Positions 1-12,407 of a stretch of DNA of 64,000 nucleotides are shown piece after piece. The translations under genes and the position numbers were made by a program. The notes below the pieces were generated by a model. That model did no database searches and was not told the DNA's origin. It saw nothing but the letters and a program-made list of their open reading frames with translations. Position 1 is the first letter of the stretch. The number at the start of each line of letters is the position of its first letter. Origin of the DNA: Aporrectodea caliginosa (lineage: Eukaryota; Annelida; Clitellata; Crassiclitellata; Lumbricidae); contig JACEVL010000099.1 in assembly GCA_020284085.1 (NCBI GenBank), positions 462,988 to 526,987 of the forward strand, in the 5' to 3' direction.

Positions 1-490
1 CCAAGGCAATACCCTGCTCGCCAATATTTTGTAATTTGTTAACCAATATGCCTTGATTAACCGTGTCGAACGCTTTTGCAATGTATACAAATATGCCCTG
101 TGCAAATTCGGCTCGATCAATTATAGATGATGTATTAACCTGGATATTCAATTATTGTGACATTGATGTTCAATGACCAGCTTGCGAGCCATGTTGTGAG
201 ATATGTAGAATACTACTTTTGCTAATATAGTCAAACAGTTGTCAGTACATAACCTTTTCAACAATTTTGAGAAAAACGGTAAAATGAAGATCGGTCTGTA
301 ATTTATCAGTTCCTCCTTCTGACCTTGTAAATGAAGTTGTATAACTTTGGCTATTTTCATAGCTGCGGGAACAATTCCTGTTGACAACGAACCATTGATG
401 ATATCAGATAATTATAATGGAGTAGCAATATGTTCGAACATATAACTCACAACTGCTGGATCAATCTAGTCGAAGCCTGCACTATGAGAG
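1..490 (-). mobile_element. Non-LTR retrotransposon RT relic
   Basis: Minus-strand reading gives the reverse-transcriptase words NYRPIFILPFFSKLLKR (around 250-310) and KAFDTVNQGILVNK (around 40-90), both typical of CR1/jockey-like LINEs. The frame is broken between them, and the element runs off the left edge. It is a dead fragment. Confidence 0.75.
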
Positions 491-960
491 ATTTTAAAAG
501 TATGGTTTATTGATAGTAGCTCAGTCGGCAAAGGATGTTGGTAATGGCGAACCGAGATAAGAGTGTGCCGTGTTATTGAAAGCCGGTGTCTTATCCCCAA
601 GATCTTGAGCTACATCATAGGCGCCGACTCCTTGGGAGCCTTGGGTGCCAATGCACCCAGAGATAAAGTTCAGTGGGTGCTTGGCACCCAGAAGAATTCA
701 GACCTTAAATTCAAATTTTTTACATTATGTTACAGTGATCTCACAACTTGTGAAGCAGGGCAACACAAATACCCAACATTGCATGATATCACAATAGTGA
801 GTTTCAAATACTTTTTCTAACCACGTAGCCATTGATTTATTTTCCCAAAATGTTCCAAAAGTCACCTTTGCAATGTAGAATATAACATTTTTCACGGGTA
901 CTGGGGTAGGAACCAGGCAGTGGCACTCAGAGACAAAACCAAAAGTCGGCGCCTATGAGC
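491..960. other. Unassigned, no gene seen
   Basis: No convincing coding exon or element. The word tgggtgcc is repeated several times around 630-690. Open frames here are short and have no recognisable composition. Confidence 0.4.
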
Positions 961-966
961 TACATC

Positions 967-1185
<219 letters not shown>

Positions 1186-1244
1186 CAATTATAATTATAT
1201 AAAAAAATTATATAAAAAAAATAATAATAATAATAATAATAATA

Positions 1245-1450
1245 TCTTTTCTTCAATGAAGCGCCTGACAAACGCACTGCGCTGTACATTTACATGTTAT
1301 AACTATTAAACAATTCACAAGAACACAAATGACAGAAGACATAAATCTTAACTACTAACAGAACAGACAGCCTGCAATACACGGCGCTAATAGCAGCCTA
1401 CAAAGCATGTCCGCCTTCGGAGCTCGATCTCGGTATCCCCCCCTTTTGAG
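1245..1450. repeat. Interspersed repeat, gcgcctgacaaacgcactg family
   Basis: Shares long words (gcgcctgacaaac, gcgctgtacatttacatg, ggcgctaatagcagcct) with 62330-62480. The reverse complement of its left part is found at 40855-40920. All three copies abut AAT/ATT trinucleotide tracts, so the tract is probably the tail of the element. Confidence 0.7.
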
Positions 1451-2935
1451 AAATAGTTATTGAATTTCTTTTACATGACTTCAACATCTGTTATTATATT
1501 ATCATTTATGCATAAATTACTAATAATACTATTCTTATTCTCGGTGTTAATCGAGGTTCTTATAATCTGCCAGGTTTGTTTAAGATCATGACTGCATTTA
1601 ACATATTCAGATTCATAGTATTGTCTTTCAGCTTAATGCGGATTGTTCTGAATTTTTTCTGTAGGTGGTAAATTTAATTTATTTTTAAGTATTTGTTTCT
1701 ATTGGTGGTAAATTTTTATTTATATTCAAGTATGGGATTCTTGATAAATTTCAAATGTAATTTCGATTTTTTTCCAACATGCTGTAAGTAATCCAGGTGT
1801 CACCCAAGGTTTTGCAGCCCTTGTGTTTCTTTATTTCCTACCGTTTCAGAGGAAAGGCTGTATATATTACAGGCAATTTGTAAAACCAGGGATTTTGTAA
1901 AATGCCTAAAATGTTTAGGCAATTTGTAAAATCCCCAATTCACTCAGGCACTTTATAAATCCCTGAAAACACCAGGGATTTTGTAAAATCCCAGAAATCT
2001 GATGATGAAAATTTTCTATTAAGCTAGACATTATTAGCAAACAGTTCAGTTCATGTTAGACACATCTACTTATTTAGAAACTAAATTATAAATGGCTAGA
2101 CAGAGATGTAGCTGACCATGAGACATGAGCAACATTTAACTGGGTACACATCGAAATCAAAGAAATTCACTGGATGCAAGCTAGGTCTTCCCTGACACAC
2201 CACAGTATGATTACAAGTCATAGTATGAACGGATGATTACAAGTTATTACAGGAGTCGAATTTAGCTGTACGGCAGGGACTCAAGAGGCTCAACTACTCA
2301 TTTTACCAACGTCACCTTGCGAATAATAGTCTGAGTTGACCCTTGGAAGGGAAAGGGGAAACGATCCCGCGTCCCTGCTGAACTTCTGCTCTTCGTGCCG
2401 GAGTGTTACCATTCACCTAAACCCACTCCCATTCACTGTTAGTACCCAATCGTCGGTAAAGTGTTTATGATTTCCCTGTTGTTCTGAGCAGATAAGAAAT
2501 AAACCAAACCAGTATGCCTATGGTAAGCTCTGATTGATTTATTCTACTTCCACACAATTTATGCCAGAGTCAAATAGACAGCTGATTGTGTTAAGATTTT
2601 GTTGCCCACTTATTCCCCTTCAACTTTCCCGTAAGAATATGGAGGAAATGAACTGATGGACTAAATATTCGGTTCCATGTACTAATGACCTAAACGGGAA
2701 CAACAGAGCCTCAAAGGTGCTGATGTTTCATGGCATGCAGTTCGGTGCTTTCCACACTGTACCCGTTACAAATGTTGAACGTGAACATGGCTTTGGCACA
2801 ATTAACTTGACTTGCACGCCACTTACAGATTAGGCTGAGGAGTGGCACAAATTTTCTCTTATCGGTTGTATTTTCTTGTTGGGCCATCTTTGCATGAGTG
2901 GAATTCACTTTCTTATGTGCAGACACAGCGCAGTC
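1451..2935. other. Intergenic, degenerate palindromic repeat at 1870-1995
   Basis: No gene recognised. Positions 1870-1995 contain several related units of about 20 bp built on gggattttgtaaaatccc, which is itself palindromic. The rest is AT-rich sequence without a supported feature. Confidence 0.5.
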
Positions 2936-3190
2936 ATGGATTCATTCATTCATTGTAAGAATTTATATAGCGCCTTTTCAAAAACCTGTTCAGAGGCGCT
3001 CACATCCCAGCCACAGCTCAAGAAGTGCGATTTGAGGGACTTATCAAAAGCAGGCGCGTTTGACCGAGGCAACAAGCACAGGGATAGTGGGAAGCTATTC
3101 CAGATGGAGTCCTCACAAATAATCGAAAAGACTCGACGCTGTCTTCATAGAAGTGTGAGCTCGCAGGACCAAAAGCTCTGATTGTTCGGA
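2936..3190 (-). mobile_element. L2/CR1-like LINE 3' end
   Basis: Minus-strand translation resembles a LINE C-terminus (SIWNSFPLSLC, then FDKSLKSHFLSCG). It is followed by the motif ggcgctatataaattc and an (AATG)n tail at 2938-2957. This 3'-tail structure recurs at 8320, 26662, 50228, 61876 and 63930. Confidence 0.7.
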
Positions 3191-3929
3191 CGAGAGAATA
3201 ACTCGATTCACGATGTCACAGTGCAAACCAATGACACCCAATCAGACGATTAAGGAAAGGTTCTGACGTCTTGTTGACACTGCATGTGGAAGTTTTACAC
3301 CGACTTGCGCTGTGTGAGCCAAGTCCAAGCTGATCTTACTTTATCTGACCTTACATTGCCATAGATTTTCTTACCTTTCCTTACTTTATCTTACCTTATC
3401 CCACTTGTGACTGGTCTCTGGTATGGAAGGGTGGGGCAAGCGTGATGCATAATGCTCTATTGTTTGATTTGAATTTAAGTGTTTTCAGTTAGTGGCAATT
3501 AATATAATGCATTCAAGCCGGCTGTTACTTTATGCGACCCCCACCCCATTCCGTTGTAGCCCCAAGTTTATCTGGGGCCTGTTACAGCACAGGCGTCCAA
3601 TTAAGGGCAATAAAGGTTCATTTGATATAGGCTGTTGAACTTTATCTGTGATGACGGGCAGCACACTTACACGAGTCGTCGGCTACTGAACTTTGAATTG
3701 ATCTGTTTTAAATACTTTTCAGCGACCGGTCCTGTGCAACAAATGTATTCAACAAGTCAAGTTGACAGTTGATTATATTTAGGAAGTAGACCTATACATA
3801 CACTAGAGTGCAACTGGAATATATCTACTTCCTTACTTACGGTTTGCAGTGCAAGGTTAATCTTGTCCATGGCGACTTGTTTTCGTGAAAGTTGTTGAGT
3901 AACTGAAAACTTATATGTGAAGTAGTTTA

Positions 3930-4770
3930 TGTAATGGACATAGTACTTTTGGTTACTTGATATGAAAGGTCGATGCTGTGCTCAGGTTAGTCAGCGACTA
4001 CTAAGATAACCGTGCGAATGGTTTTTCATTAAGTAGTATTGGTATGAGCTGGCGAATAAGTTGGACTTCTTTATGCAACCTAGAACATTGTTAAAAATTG
4101 AAATTTTACATTACATTCCATGAAATTAAATCATGCTATATATTGACATACTGAATATTAGCCACTTATGTATATGTGGCTTAAGGGGTGCACCGACAGA
4201 AGCTATATAAACAATTGTGCTATACAATTTGACTACATTACACTACATCTTTGCTAATAGGCTACATAAAAAGTTGTGATGTAATATTAAACGACAGTTT
4301 GTAGAGCGTTATGAGTAGAGAGCCAGCCATCTCTTGGGTGCTATACACTCACAAATGTTTAGCACAAGTGCCAACAGAGTTACACTATAACCAAGCATGA
4401 ATCGATTGCGCTGAGCAGTTGTCAGTGAAGGACTTGCTTAAGGTCCCTACACAGTAACCGTCTCAAGGAAGAATATCGTGCTTTATCGGTGTCAGGACCC
4501 TTACAATGGAACTGTATTCGAGCTTCGGTTCGCCAATGCACGTATGTTGCTCAAGTTTAATCAAACTCGAAAAATGATCTATTCACACTGCACTATGAGT
4601 AGGAATATAGCTAAACACGCTCTCGTGCAAAACCTGTCTTGTAAAAGCGCGCTATAATTTTTTTTATTGTATTGCATAGGAGGCTCTATAATAGAACCTT
4701 TATCATAATACGCAAGAAACTACGAACAGCGGTTTTTATAACAAACCGCACTCCGAATCACAATTCTTTT
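3930..4770. other. Copy-A-specific segment, possible insertion
   Basis: Has no counterpart at the matching point of copy B (around 15245-15370). It includes a SINE-like word aaggacttgcttaaggtccctac at 4425-4450, also found in the SINE at 26425-26635. No coding region is seen. Whether copy A gained it or copy B lost it cannot be decided here. Confidence 0.5.
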
Positions 4771-4839
4771 ACACAGAGAACCACTGGAGATTCATGAAGC
4801 GCCTGAGAAACGGAAGATCAGTTTTCAGAGGATAAGCAA

Positions 4840-5130
4840 TACGAGATGGAACTATCATATCTGAGCAAAAAAGTTGACCGAATATCTTTACTGCATTCGG
4901 TGTCCTCGGTTATGAGAGAGCCAAGATAGAGGAATGTATTCATCTGCTACAGCCGGCTGCCTTGTACCGTGATGTCACATGTGGCAACATTTTATTACCA
5001 CAGTCTTAGTCTTGCCCGCATTAATCAATAGTTTCTGTCTGTTGCCTGGTCTGTCCAAAGTTTCGCCATCTAACTTGACTTCTGAGTCCATTAACAGCAA
5101 AGTGTCATCAGCTGCAGTGTTTTAGTTGTC
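4840..5130 (-). mobile_element. LINE reverse transcriptase relic
   Basis: The minus strand reads ADDTLLLMDSEVKLDGETL and, in a shifted frame, FLYLGSLITEDTECSKDIRS. These are typical C-terminal RT words of non-LTR elements. It is frameshifted and dead. The duplicate in copy B lies at 15430-15715. Confidence 0.75.
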
Positions 5131-5829
5131 AAAAAAGGGCTGGGTGGTGTCGAATATTTTACAGATTACCATAGAACATGAGCACAGGTCAAAATCAAAT
5201 GTTGTTAATATGTTGAACACGAAATAACTAACGATTCATAATATATTCTAGTTTCCTGACCCAAAACATTTTCAGTTAGGCCATACGCCTACTAAGCTGA
5301 GGGGTTAGAGGAAGATCTAGGGGTTGAACCCCCAACTACCAGCATATCTCAGATTTGTAATTGTTCTGTCACCCATTGGTGACCATAGCCATAGCAACTG
5401 ATAACTCCCTCATAACGATCTTCGCCATAATATTAAACAGGTAAGGTATGCACAAATTAAGCCTCGAAATTCGTACGCTTCTGTGCTCTCAACACAATAA
5501 AATTCTTGTAGAAACGATCTGTAATATTTCAAATTTAAATTAATTCTAAACAGTCACAGTAAATATATTGGCATGACTGTGTTTCAATGTATTTAGAGCA
5601 TTGCACCCAATGCACTATATATATATACTATATATATACATTTTATATGTAAACAGTTCCATATTATAGGCCTAGTATTATATATTCGTTTAATTGGAAG
5701 ACCAGGTAACACACGGCAGTTGTGCACAGCAAGAAGGGACTACAACAGTATAACTGAGATTATCTTTAAAGCAACATTTTTGGCTCAAAGATTGTGGGCC
5801 AGATTTGACTGATTGTCGATATAGGAGGT

Positions 5830-6115
5830 TCGGTGGATAGAATTACGGTCATCCTTTGCTGGCAGAGTAAAGTCATGCGACCTCTGAAGAAGGCTATAAT
5901 TGTGGCGTGCAAGCAGGTGTGGGTGGAAAACAAACTGCGCAGGTTGTGGGTCTCATTAGTCCTTGCCGTACGAAAGATGCCCTAGTCTGCTTTGGTAGCC
6001 CCTGTTTCTGCACTGGGAGCCACCTCCGGCAGGCACCCCATTCGCCGTGCGCGGCACAGCAGTGGAACCACCCTTTGCTCGTCCTCTGCGGTGGTAAAGC
6101 CCAACCGTGAGGCAT
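5830..6115 (-). mobile_element. LINE C-terminal relic upstream of GT61 gene 1
   Basis: Minus-strand sequence is homologous to the better preserved copy at 16493-16800, which reads RVERLLRRAQRLGYLPE and AAKADERLFGEA, a common LINE C-terminal signature. This copy is frameshifted. It lies about 430 bp before the gene's splice acceptor, so it could now be part of the promoter or 5' intron (inference). Confidence 0.65.
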
Positions 6116-6539
6116 AGGCTACATGAGACGGGCTACAGCAGTGGCTACGTCACCGCATGCAGAGTCTTTTCTGGTAGACCATGGTTCATTAGTACTCTCA
6201 ACGCGTAAACGGATCAGGAGCATGCACTAAGAACCTCATTGACGGACTGTGAGGCTAGCAGGTTGTCTTGTTCTGTGACTCCTAATACCTTCACAGGTGC
6301 GACCCTTTCAACATTCAGAATAGGCTACGGGCGCTCCGCGATCACTCGCCGGACGTCCAACATCTCACCGAGACATTCTAAACAAAACCATGCCATTCCA
6401 TATTATAGTCTAGGCCTACTATTCTATGCATGTGTTTTGATGACGAATGAGCGTATTTTATATGCCTGTTCCACTTAGTCTCTTACTGCTCTATCTTTCG
6501 ATCCTGCAATAACAGTAATCCGTTTGTTTTCAATTTCAG

Positions 6540-8241
6540 TTCCGCTATCATGTCACTGGAAGCGAATACGCCAAATGTGAAACAAGTCCGACGTTTGGGG
6601 ATAAAACGCAGTGTCATCTTGTTCTTCATAGTGACCTTCACAGCTCTCACCTTGATGAAAATTTTCAACGTGTCTCTGATACAGTTTCACCTCAATGTGT
6701 CGAGTGAAGGTAGTGTCCAAATAGCATCGAGTAGTTCTGGCTGTGACCGGGCCAAGCCAATTTTAAATGAAATAACCACACCATTTTCGGCCCTTATCCT
6801 TCTAGCATGTGGACATTTACTCGAACGCATTCAACTACTCAACGCTGCAATTGAACGCCTAAGAAGTCAACGGCTGATGCCAATTAATAAAACTCTTGAC
6901 TGGAATATAAGAGCACCTGATCAATTACATTTGTTAGCCGAATGGAACGAAAGTTTCTTTGAGGAGTTATCCAATTACTCACAGGTAACGACCATCATTC
7001 TACCCTGGCTACGTAGTGCTCTACAAAAAGAAGAGGAATGGAGTTCCTTGACCGATTCTTCAAACCTCCTCATTCGAGAGTATTACGAGTCAACTGCCAC
7101 TGATCCTCTGTGTACATGGATCGAAACTCCGGGAAAAGTGGAATTCAGTTTTGACGTCATTAATAACTGGACATGTAATCGAAACACAACGCGTGGAGCC
7201 ATCCCGAGGTCGATATCTCTGCTCGCACTAAACGCAAAGCCTCCCTACAAAGGTTACTATTTTCCGTCAGCATTCCCGGATCAAATTTTTACTGAGCTGC
7301 CTCGAATACTTTACTCTTTGTACATAATTAGGTCCGGCATTGTAAATGGAAACGGCGATGTGTTCATACGGAATGCTAAGATAGTTCCATATGCGTGTTT
7401 TCCAGATGCGAAATTAAATCCCCCAACATGTATTGACAAAATCCCACTCTACGATGAGGTTTTCGTAATCGCTCAGTCGTACGGTAATCTTATGTATCAT
7501 CGGTTGGCAGAAGTAACACCAAGAGTTGCAGTCTTTGTTGATTTTCTCATTCGAAATCCATCGGTAATGATCCTAGCACCGGAAAACCAGGGCCGAATGG
7601 CTGAACTATTAGCGGTTTTGGGAATTAAGAGTGAACGTATCATTAGTGGTTGGTGTCGAGCGGAAATTATCTACTTACCGAGAGCAACCACATGCTGTTT
7701 TCCGCATTTTCTCGAGACTCAAGTTCTATCTCTACACTACCGACAATACCTAAAGAAAAACTTTCCTCCCATCACTCGAAACAAGGTCATCTTTATAAGA
7801 CGGACACATCATCGTGTCTTCCACAATCAATCTCTAATCGAAAGAGTCGTAGAAATGGCTGCGAAGGAATACAATCTGAGCTACGAAGTGTTTAAGGATA
7901 ATCCTCCGCCTTCCTTTGTTGACATGATGCGTATGTTCAATGCGGCTGTCATGGTAGTCGCACCTCATGGTGCCGGTCTGGCTAACCTCGTCTTCTCCGA
8001 ACCTGGAACGTTCGTTGTCGAAGGGGTTTGCAATCGTCCACACACGAACCTTTTCTTCCAGAGAACCGCTCAAGTACTCGGACACCGGTGGCACGGAATT
8101 CCATCGAGCGGCGGGTGCAGATTCGAACCAGCTCCTGGAGTTGTAGGATTCGTCACGATCGAGCCTTCCATCATCAACGACACAGTTAGGGCCTATCTAG
8201 AATTGTGGAAAGCTAAAACTTTCAAAAACACTTCACGTTAG
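6540..8241 (+). CDS. GT61/DUF563 glycosyltransferase, gene 1
   Basis: Intact single-exon ORF of 563 aa, with ATG at 6550 ten bases after the acceptor tttcaatttcag/t (exon begins 6540). The protein is a predicted type II Golgi/ER enzyme: a short basic cytosolic tail with KQVRRLGIKR, a membrane anchor at about residues 21-40, then a lumenal domain rich in N-x-S/T sequons. GT61 hallmarks are YHRLAEVTPR near residue 316, NKVIFIRRTHHR near 415 and APHGAGLANLVFSEPGTFVV near 471-490. Family members transfer GlcNAc or xylose to protein or glycan acceptors (EOGT, POMGNT2, plant xylosyltransferases). Donor and acceptor cannot be inferred from this sequence. The upstream non-coding exon was not located. 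An L2-like LINE lies in or just after the 3'UTR. The family call is strong; the exact activity is unknown. Confidence 0.9.
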
Positions 8242-8309
8242 TCACTGTATAGTGAAACCGTCTTATGCATAAGTACCGAATGCTAGATTGCATAAAGGTA
8301 TTGTATTGT

Positions 8310-8900
8310 AGTGTATTGTTTTTAACTATTTGTAAAGCGCGTTTCGTAGGGTGAACGGTTCAGAAGCGCTCCCAGTGCCATGGGCCCCGCGGAAAGACGC
8401 AGGTTTTGAGAAAGGCAGAGGAAGAGGAGATACTTCTAGATAGAAATGTAGAGCGTACAGAAGGCGAAAGTGCCTTCCAAAGGGAGGGAACCCTTTGAAG
8501 CAAAGGAACGTGACTGAACCATAGCAGTTTTATAGAACAGGGAACCAAGAGGTTATGTCTATTGGAAGAACGAAGTGGACGTGGGAGGAAGCTGAATGAG
8601 GCCGAAGTATTACGTCAACCAGATATTTCGAGGCGAGACCCCTCTCAGCCTTGAAGCTCAGAGTGAGGATTTTAAACTGTATGCGAGGAGCGAGAGGAAG
8701 CCAATGAAGTTAATCAAACATAAAAGTAGAGATGCGAGAGCACCGGGGAAGGCAGCTAGCAGCTGTGTTGAGAACCGACTAAAGAGGAGAGAGACGAACC
8801 TTAGGAAGACCAATAAGAAGGGAATTGTAGTAGACGATACGAGAACATATAAAAGCATGAACGAAAGTCGTGAAGATGCAGGAGGAGACAGAACGAGGAG
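8310..8900 (-). mobile_element. L2/CR1-like LINE 3' end inserted behind gene 1
   Basis: Minus-strand ORF 8548-8360 reads SLWKALSPSVRSTFLSRSIS and ends GPWHWERF-stop, a LINE C-terminus, followed by the gcgctttacaaatag tail. The same C-terminus on the plus strand ends HWEHF at about 46690. It interrupts downstream sequence that genes 2 and 3 keep together, so it probably inserted after the duplication. Confidence 0.75.
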
Positions 8901-9300
8901 ACAGGCACAGTTTCATCTCAGGCTTGTCTTTGCAACTCGTTAAACTAGGTACACAGGCAGCTGTGAGGTTTTAGTTGTTTCTAGCTTCGACTAGTTGGAT
9001 TGGCGTTGATCATAGGCTGAATAGACTACTTTTACTAAGACCAATACAATATTAACGCATATTCGTGACCTTTGACTTCTTAGATCTATTTTGGATTTTA
9101 AAACTGCCTTTCCCGGCGCTACCTCCGTTGTCCATTCCAATCAGGACTGCTGTAATTCACGTCTGTTTCCTTCTCTGTCTGGTTCTCTAGCAGCCAGATC
9201 TTGTTCTTCGCTTGGCATCATTGGACAACTCCTCTGATTTGACGTTACGCTCTTGAATAAGCTGGGCCCTTCGCATAGCTCTTAAGTAGTGCTTAATAAG
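8900..9300 (+). mobile_element. LINE RT C-terminal relic downstream of gene 1
   Basis: The segment ttttggattttaaaactgcc through gactgctgtaattcacg matches the relics at 19200-19450 and 23250-23490, which read IVYSNLDYCNSRFLNLESNQ. The end tcgcttggcat...gctgggcccttcgc recurs at 43795-43880. It is heavily decayed. Confidence 0.6.
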
Positions 9301-9708
9301 AATTTATGTCAAATATTAAACACCACAACCTTGTTTTACAGAATGTCAATCAGTTTTAAGTTAAAATATGTTGTGTAATATGGATTGGCAATTATATGGG
9401 ACAGACTGGTGAAGGGCATAGTACTGAAAATGGAAGACCCGATAGTTCTGTAACCTTTAGATACAGCAACAGGCCAGATGAACATAAACTGGATAGGTAT
9501 GGAAAATTTGGATAACTTATCCCAGCCGCTCTTTAACATTTTAACGACCAGCGTGTGCTAAAAGTGACTGGGAAACCAATACAGCTCGTCAATGTGTTAT
9601 GGATATGTCACAAAAGCCAATATTTTAAAAATTCATCACTTGCAGCTGTCGCCTTGCAGCCTGGTATACGCCTACGCACGACGGCCTCTTAATATTTTTT
9701 GAGTCCGT

Positions 9709-9830
9709 TTGAGCAACGGAATATTCATCGATTATCTGTCGCCGTCCATTACTGATGCGAAAGTTCTATACGGCTGTCATGGTTTAGGTTTGGACAACCT
9801 CGTTTACTCCGAACAAGCAGAATCTGGGGT
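9709..9830 (+). pseudogene. GT61 relic (fifth copy)
   Basis: A short reading frame gives DAKVLYGCHGLGLDNLVYSE, which aligns with NAAVMVVAPHGAGLANLVFSE of the intact genes. At DNA level, cggctgtcatggt and ggtttggacaacctcg...ttactccgaac match the intact genes with a small deletion between them. Nothing further of the enzyme is preserved on either side. It is a decayed remnant of the same family, in the same orientation, between genes 1 and 2. Confidence 0.7.
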
Positions 9831-10460
9831 CTCCTTTCTTGATTGGTTGGTTTCACTCATTTATCAAATGACTTGCTTATTGTTACTTCAAACAGAATCG
9901 TTAGACTGTTCCGAGCTGTCAAGCTATGGCACTGATGTTTAATTATTGAAAACACAAGAGTTTTAATATGGACAATGACATAACCTGCATTGCATACCCA
10001 TTTAATTTGCATACAGCCTTGCGTGCTTGCTTGGTTTTACATATATTTATGTTATCGGAGCGGATGAATTCATATATCTTTTACTTTTAACTCATATTGC
10101 CATTCGTCTATATTTCTCGTTTCGGATGTTGCCTACTGTAACAAAAATAGCAACAAGTTCAAGGCACGTATATATATATTGCGTCTTCAAACGCCGGGAC
10201 GAGTATATTGCATACTATATGTTTGATACCTATTTAATATTATATATTCATACATTCATAGCCTATAAATACGCATTTGAACATAGGCCCCATGCATATT
10301 TAATTTAACTGATCAGTAATATGTGTGCTTGGGATATGACACCAAAGGTCTTCTAAAATTGGTCCCTTATAAATACTCTGTTCAAACATAACTGGGTGTT
10401 TTACAACATTCTCTAGCCTTAGTATTTTTCGTACTGGCGCTTTTTTGGGACCTGCTGAAT
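9831..10460. other. AT-rich intergenic, no gene seen
   Basis: No coding exon or repeat family recognised. Open frames at 10027-10308 have a composition typical of AT-rich noise. Confidence 0.4.
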
Positions 10461-10461
10461 A

Positions 10462-10815
10462 GGTTGAATGGTAACACACTGGCACGAAGATCAGAAGGCA
10501 ACTTATATATACCTACGATCTGGTTAACATTATCTCCAACGCTAGCAGGGCGGGGAGGTGGTTGAAAGGTTACACGCTGGCATGAAGATCAGAAGGACGC
10601 GGGTTCGATACCCGCTAGCCTCATTAGGTTGACTCGGCCTTTTGCTCCTTAGGCACGCCTGTGAAATGAGCAGTAGGATAGATGGGCGCCTTGCAGGCTG
10701 CAATACAGTTAAATTAGACTCCTCTTAAATATGTTATCATCTGTTACTAATACAACATGCAATTTTACAGCGCAATTTTTCAGTTTGAATTAATAAACAA
10801 ACGATTATTATTATT
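10462..10815 (+). repeat. tRNA-derived SINE, with a partial copy
   Basis: Positions 10555-10815 carry an A-box-like gtggttgaaaggttacacgc and a B box ggttcgatacc (10602-10612). A tRNA-unrelated body follows, ending cagtttgaattaataaac and (ATT)n. The same unit is at 47237-47470. A truncated A-box part (ggttgaatggtaacacactggc) lies at 10464-10500. Confidence 0.85.
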
Positions 10816-11145
10816 ATTCTATAGTTAGAGATTTTTGCCACCTGATCTTTCCAATGACAGGGCACAGTTAGTGTTTTCTTTAGAGCGGAGTTGGCTGAGT
10901 CAGTGTCCTCGTTATAGCTGACTTAGAAACTAGATAGTGATGCTAAATATTATGTACAGAAAATGGTGATGATGCGAGGGTCTGGGATGGGGTCTGTGGT
11001 ATTAATTCCAGGTCTTAGGGTATAGTTTCGGTGCCCTATGCTGGAGATACGTAAGAAATCAGGATCACCTGTGTGGATTACATTGTTGTTTTGGGTAGAT
11101 TGGCTACTTGGAATTGAAGGTTCTAGCTAAGCGAGTAGTTAAGAT

Positions 11146-11589
11146 CAGGGTTGCCAAGTCTTCGTGAAAAGCGCGAGTTGGGCTACTTTTCAATGCGCTA
11201 GCGACCTGGCGATATTTGGACTACTTTTGAGTTGTCCCGCAGTTGCTACGGCGACATTATGAATTCGCATAAATTGACCGCAGTTACTGTAGGCTACTGG
11301 GTCACTGCTACTGGATACAATTCTAATGTGGTGTTGCTTAGTAATAAATAGGCCTACATGCTTCAACGAGTACGGACTATAGGTAGGCAGGAAACAGCTT
11401 GCCATCTAATTTTCTACGTAAATGGTCTCATCACGTGTCTTGACGAAACCAATTAAGTATGTATATTGACTTAGCCTGCCTAGGAAAAATTTATATAGGC
11501 TATGTTTCATTTAGCTGTTCAGTTCGCGACTTTTGGGTACGTTTGGACGTGATTTCGTGACCAAGCACTTCCGAAATCTGGCAACCTTG
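11146..11589. mobile_element. hAT-like non-autonomous TIR element
   Basis: Starts cagggttgccaag and ends ctggcaaccttg, giving imperfect inverted termini. It shares ttgggctactttt with the better defined element at 59633-60035. The flanks agttaaga and acttaagg match only 6 of 8, so the target duplication is decayed or misplaced. No transposase coding is seen. Confidence 0.6.
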
Positions 11590-12360
11590 GAACTTAAGGT
11601 CGTTTCATCACTTGTTCTAGCCAAATTATTAATTTTTGTAAATTTCTTACATTTTAAAATTTCTTACATTTTATGTAAGGGCTGTTGACATTACATACCA
11701 AGAACTGAATTTTCTTTATATAGGCTAGCTCTACATGTACTCAACTTTAGACGTTACTTGGACTTTTCATAAAATAATCGCTTTTTACATAGGCCTACTC
11801 TATGTACCAGATAGCCTAGACGGTGTGCCTATCAGCTTGTAAGCCCATAATAAACAAATATAACAATAATAGAAAATTATTTTAATCTTCGTTGTGTATT
11901 TTATTATTTCACATTTGCTGACATTTTTGAATTAATTTGGCTGCAATAAAAATTGATTGATTGATTGAATCGGATGGAATAACAGCTGGTCTTTGGATTG
12001 CTGATCCATGAAAACCTGTATAGTTAATATACATAAGAGGCCTTGCCTTCGGTGATCTTACCAATAGTAGGATGGACAAGGCGGACTAAATATAGGAATC
12101 CAATTTAGACATCACTTGGTTGGACGAGGTCTTCGCCTACCACGGTGTACCACCCAGTCAGTAACTGTTGGCAGGAAGAAGCCGGAAAACGACCTTGATT
12201 AATCATTTTCAATTAATTAGCCTTTCAGCGTCCAAACGTCTGATTGGATTTCTTAAAGCCAACAAAATTCATCCTCTGTTCGAGTTTTTTATTTTCAATA
12301 CGAAAACCGGTGAAACGTTGCAGGTGATTAAGAGAGACTGAAACTAAAGTTGACGAGACA
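11590..12360. other. Intergenic, no gene seen
   Basis: No supported gene. Holds a short (TTGA)n run at 11956-11970 and AT-rich sequence. Confidence 0.4.
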
Positions 12361-12365
12361 AAGAA

Positions 12366-12368
<3 letters not shown>

Positions 12369-12407
<39 letters not shown>

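Larger units (their letters stand above)
3340..8300 (+). repeat. Segmental duplication, copy A
   Basis: Collinear with copy B (about 14650-18920). It shares the LINE tail (3396-3545 with 14690-14840), the 3600-3910 segment with 14890-15240, the antisense RT relic (4840-5130 with 15430-15715), the antisense LINE C-terminus (5830-6115 with 16493-16800) and the GT61 gene. Copy A carries about 800 bp at 3930-4770 that copy B lacks. Confidence 0.85.

Noticed and set aside
7834..8094. Antisense ORF inside the GT61 genes (also 18400-18636, 22475-22837 and 31695-32024)
   Set aside because: Recurs in all four copies only because the sense codons are conserved; its start and length vary and it has no independent signal.
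8596..8943. 115-aa basic ORF
   Set aside because: Lies antisense within and beyond the L2-like LINE tail; no recognisable protein.
10602..10612. tRNA gene from the B-box motif (also 47287, 26570 and 63005)
   Set aside because: No cloverleaf; each copy continues into a shared non-tRNA body, so they are SINEs.
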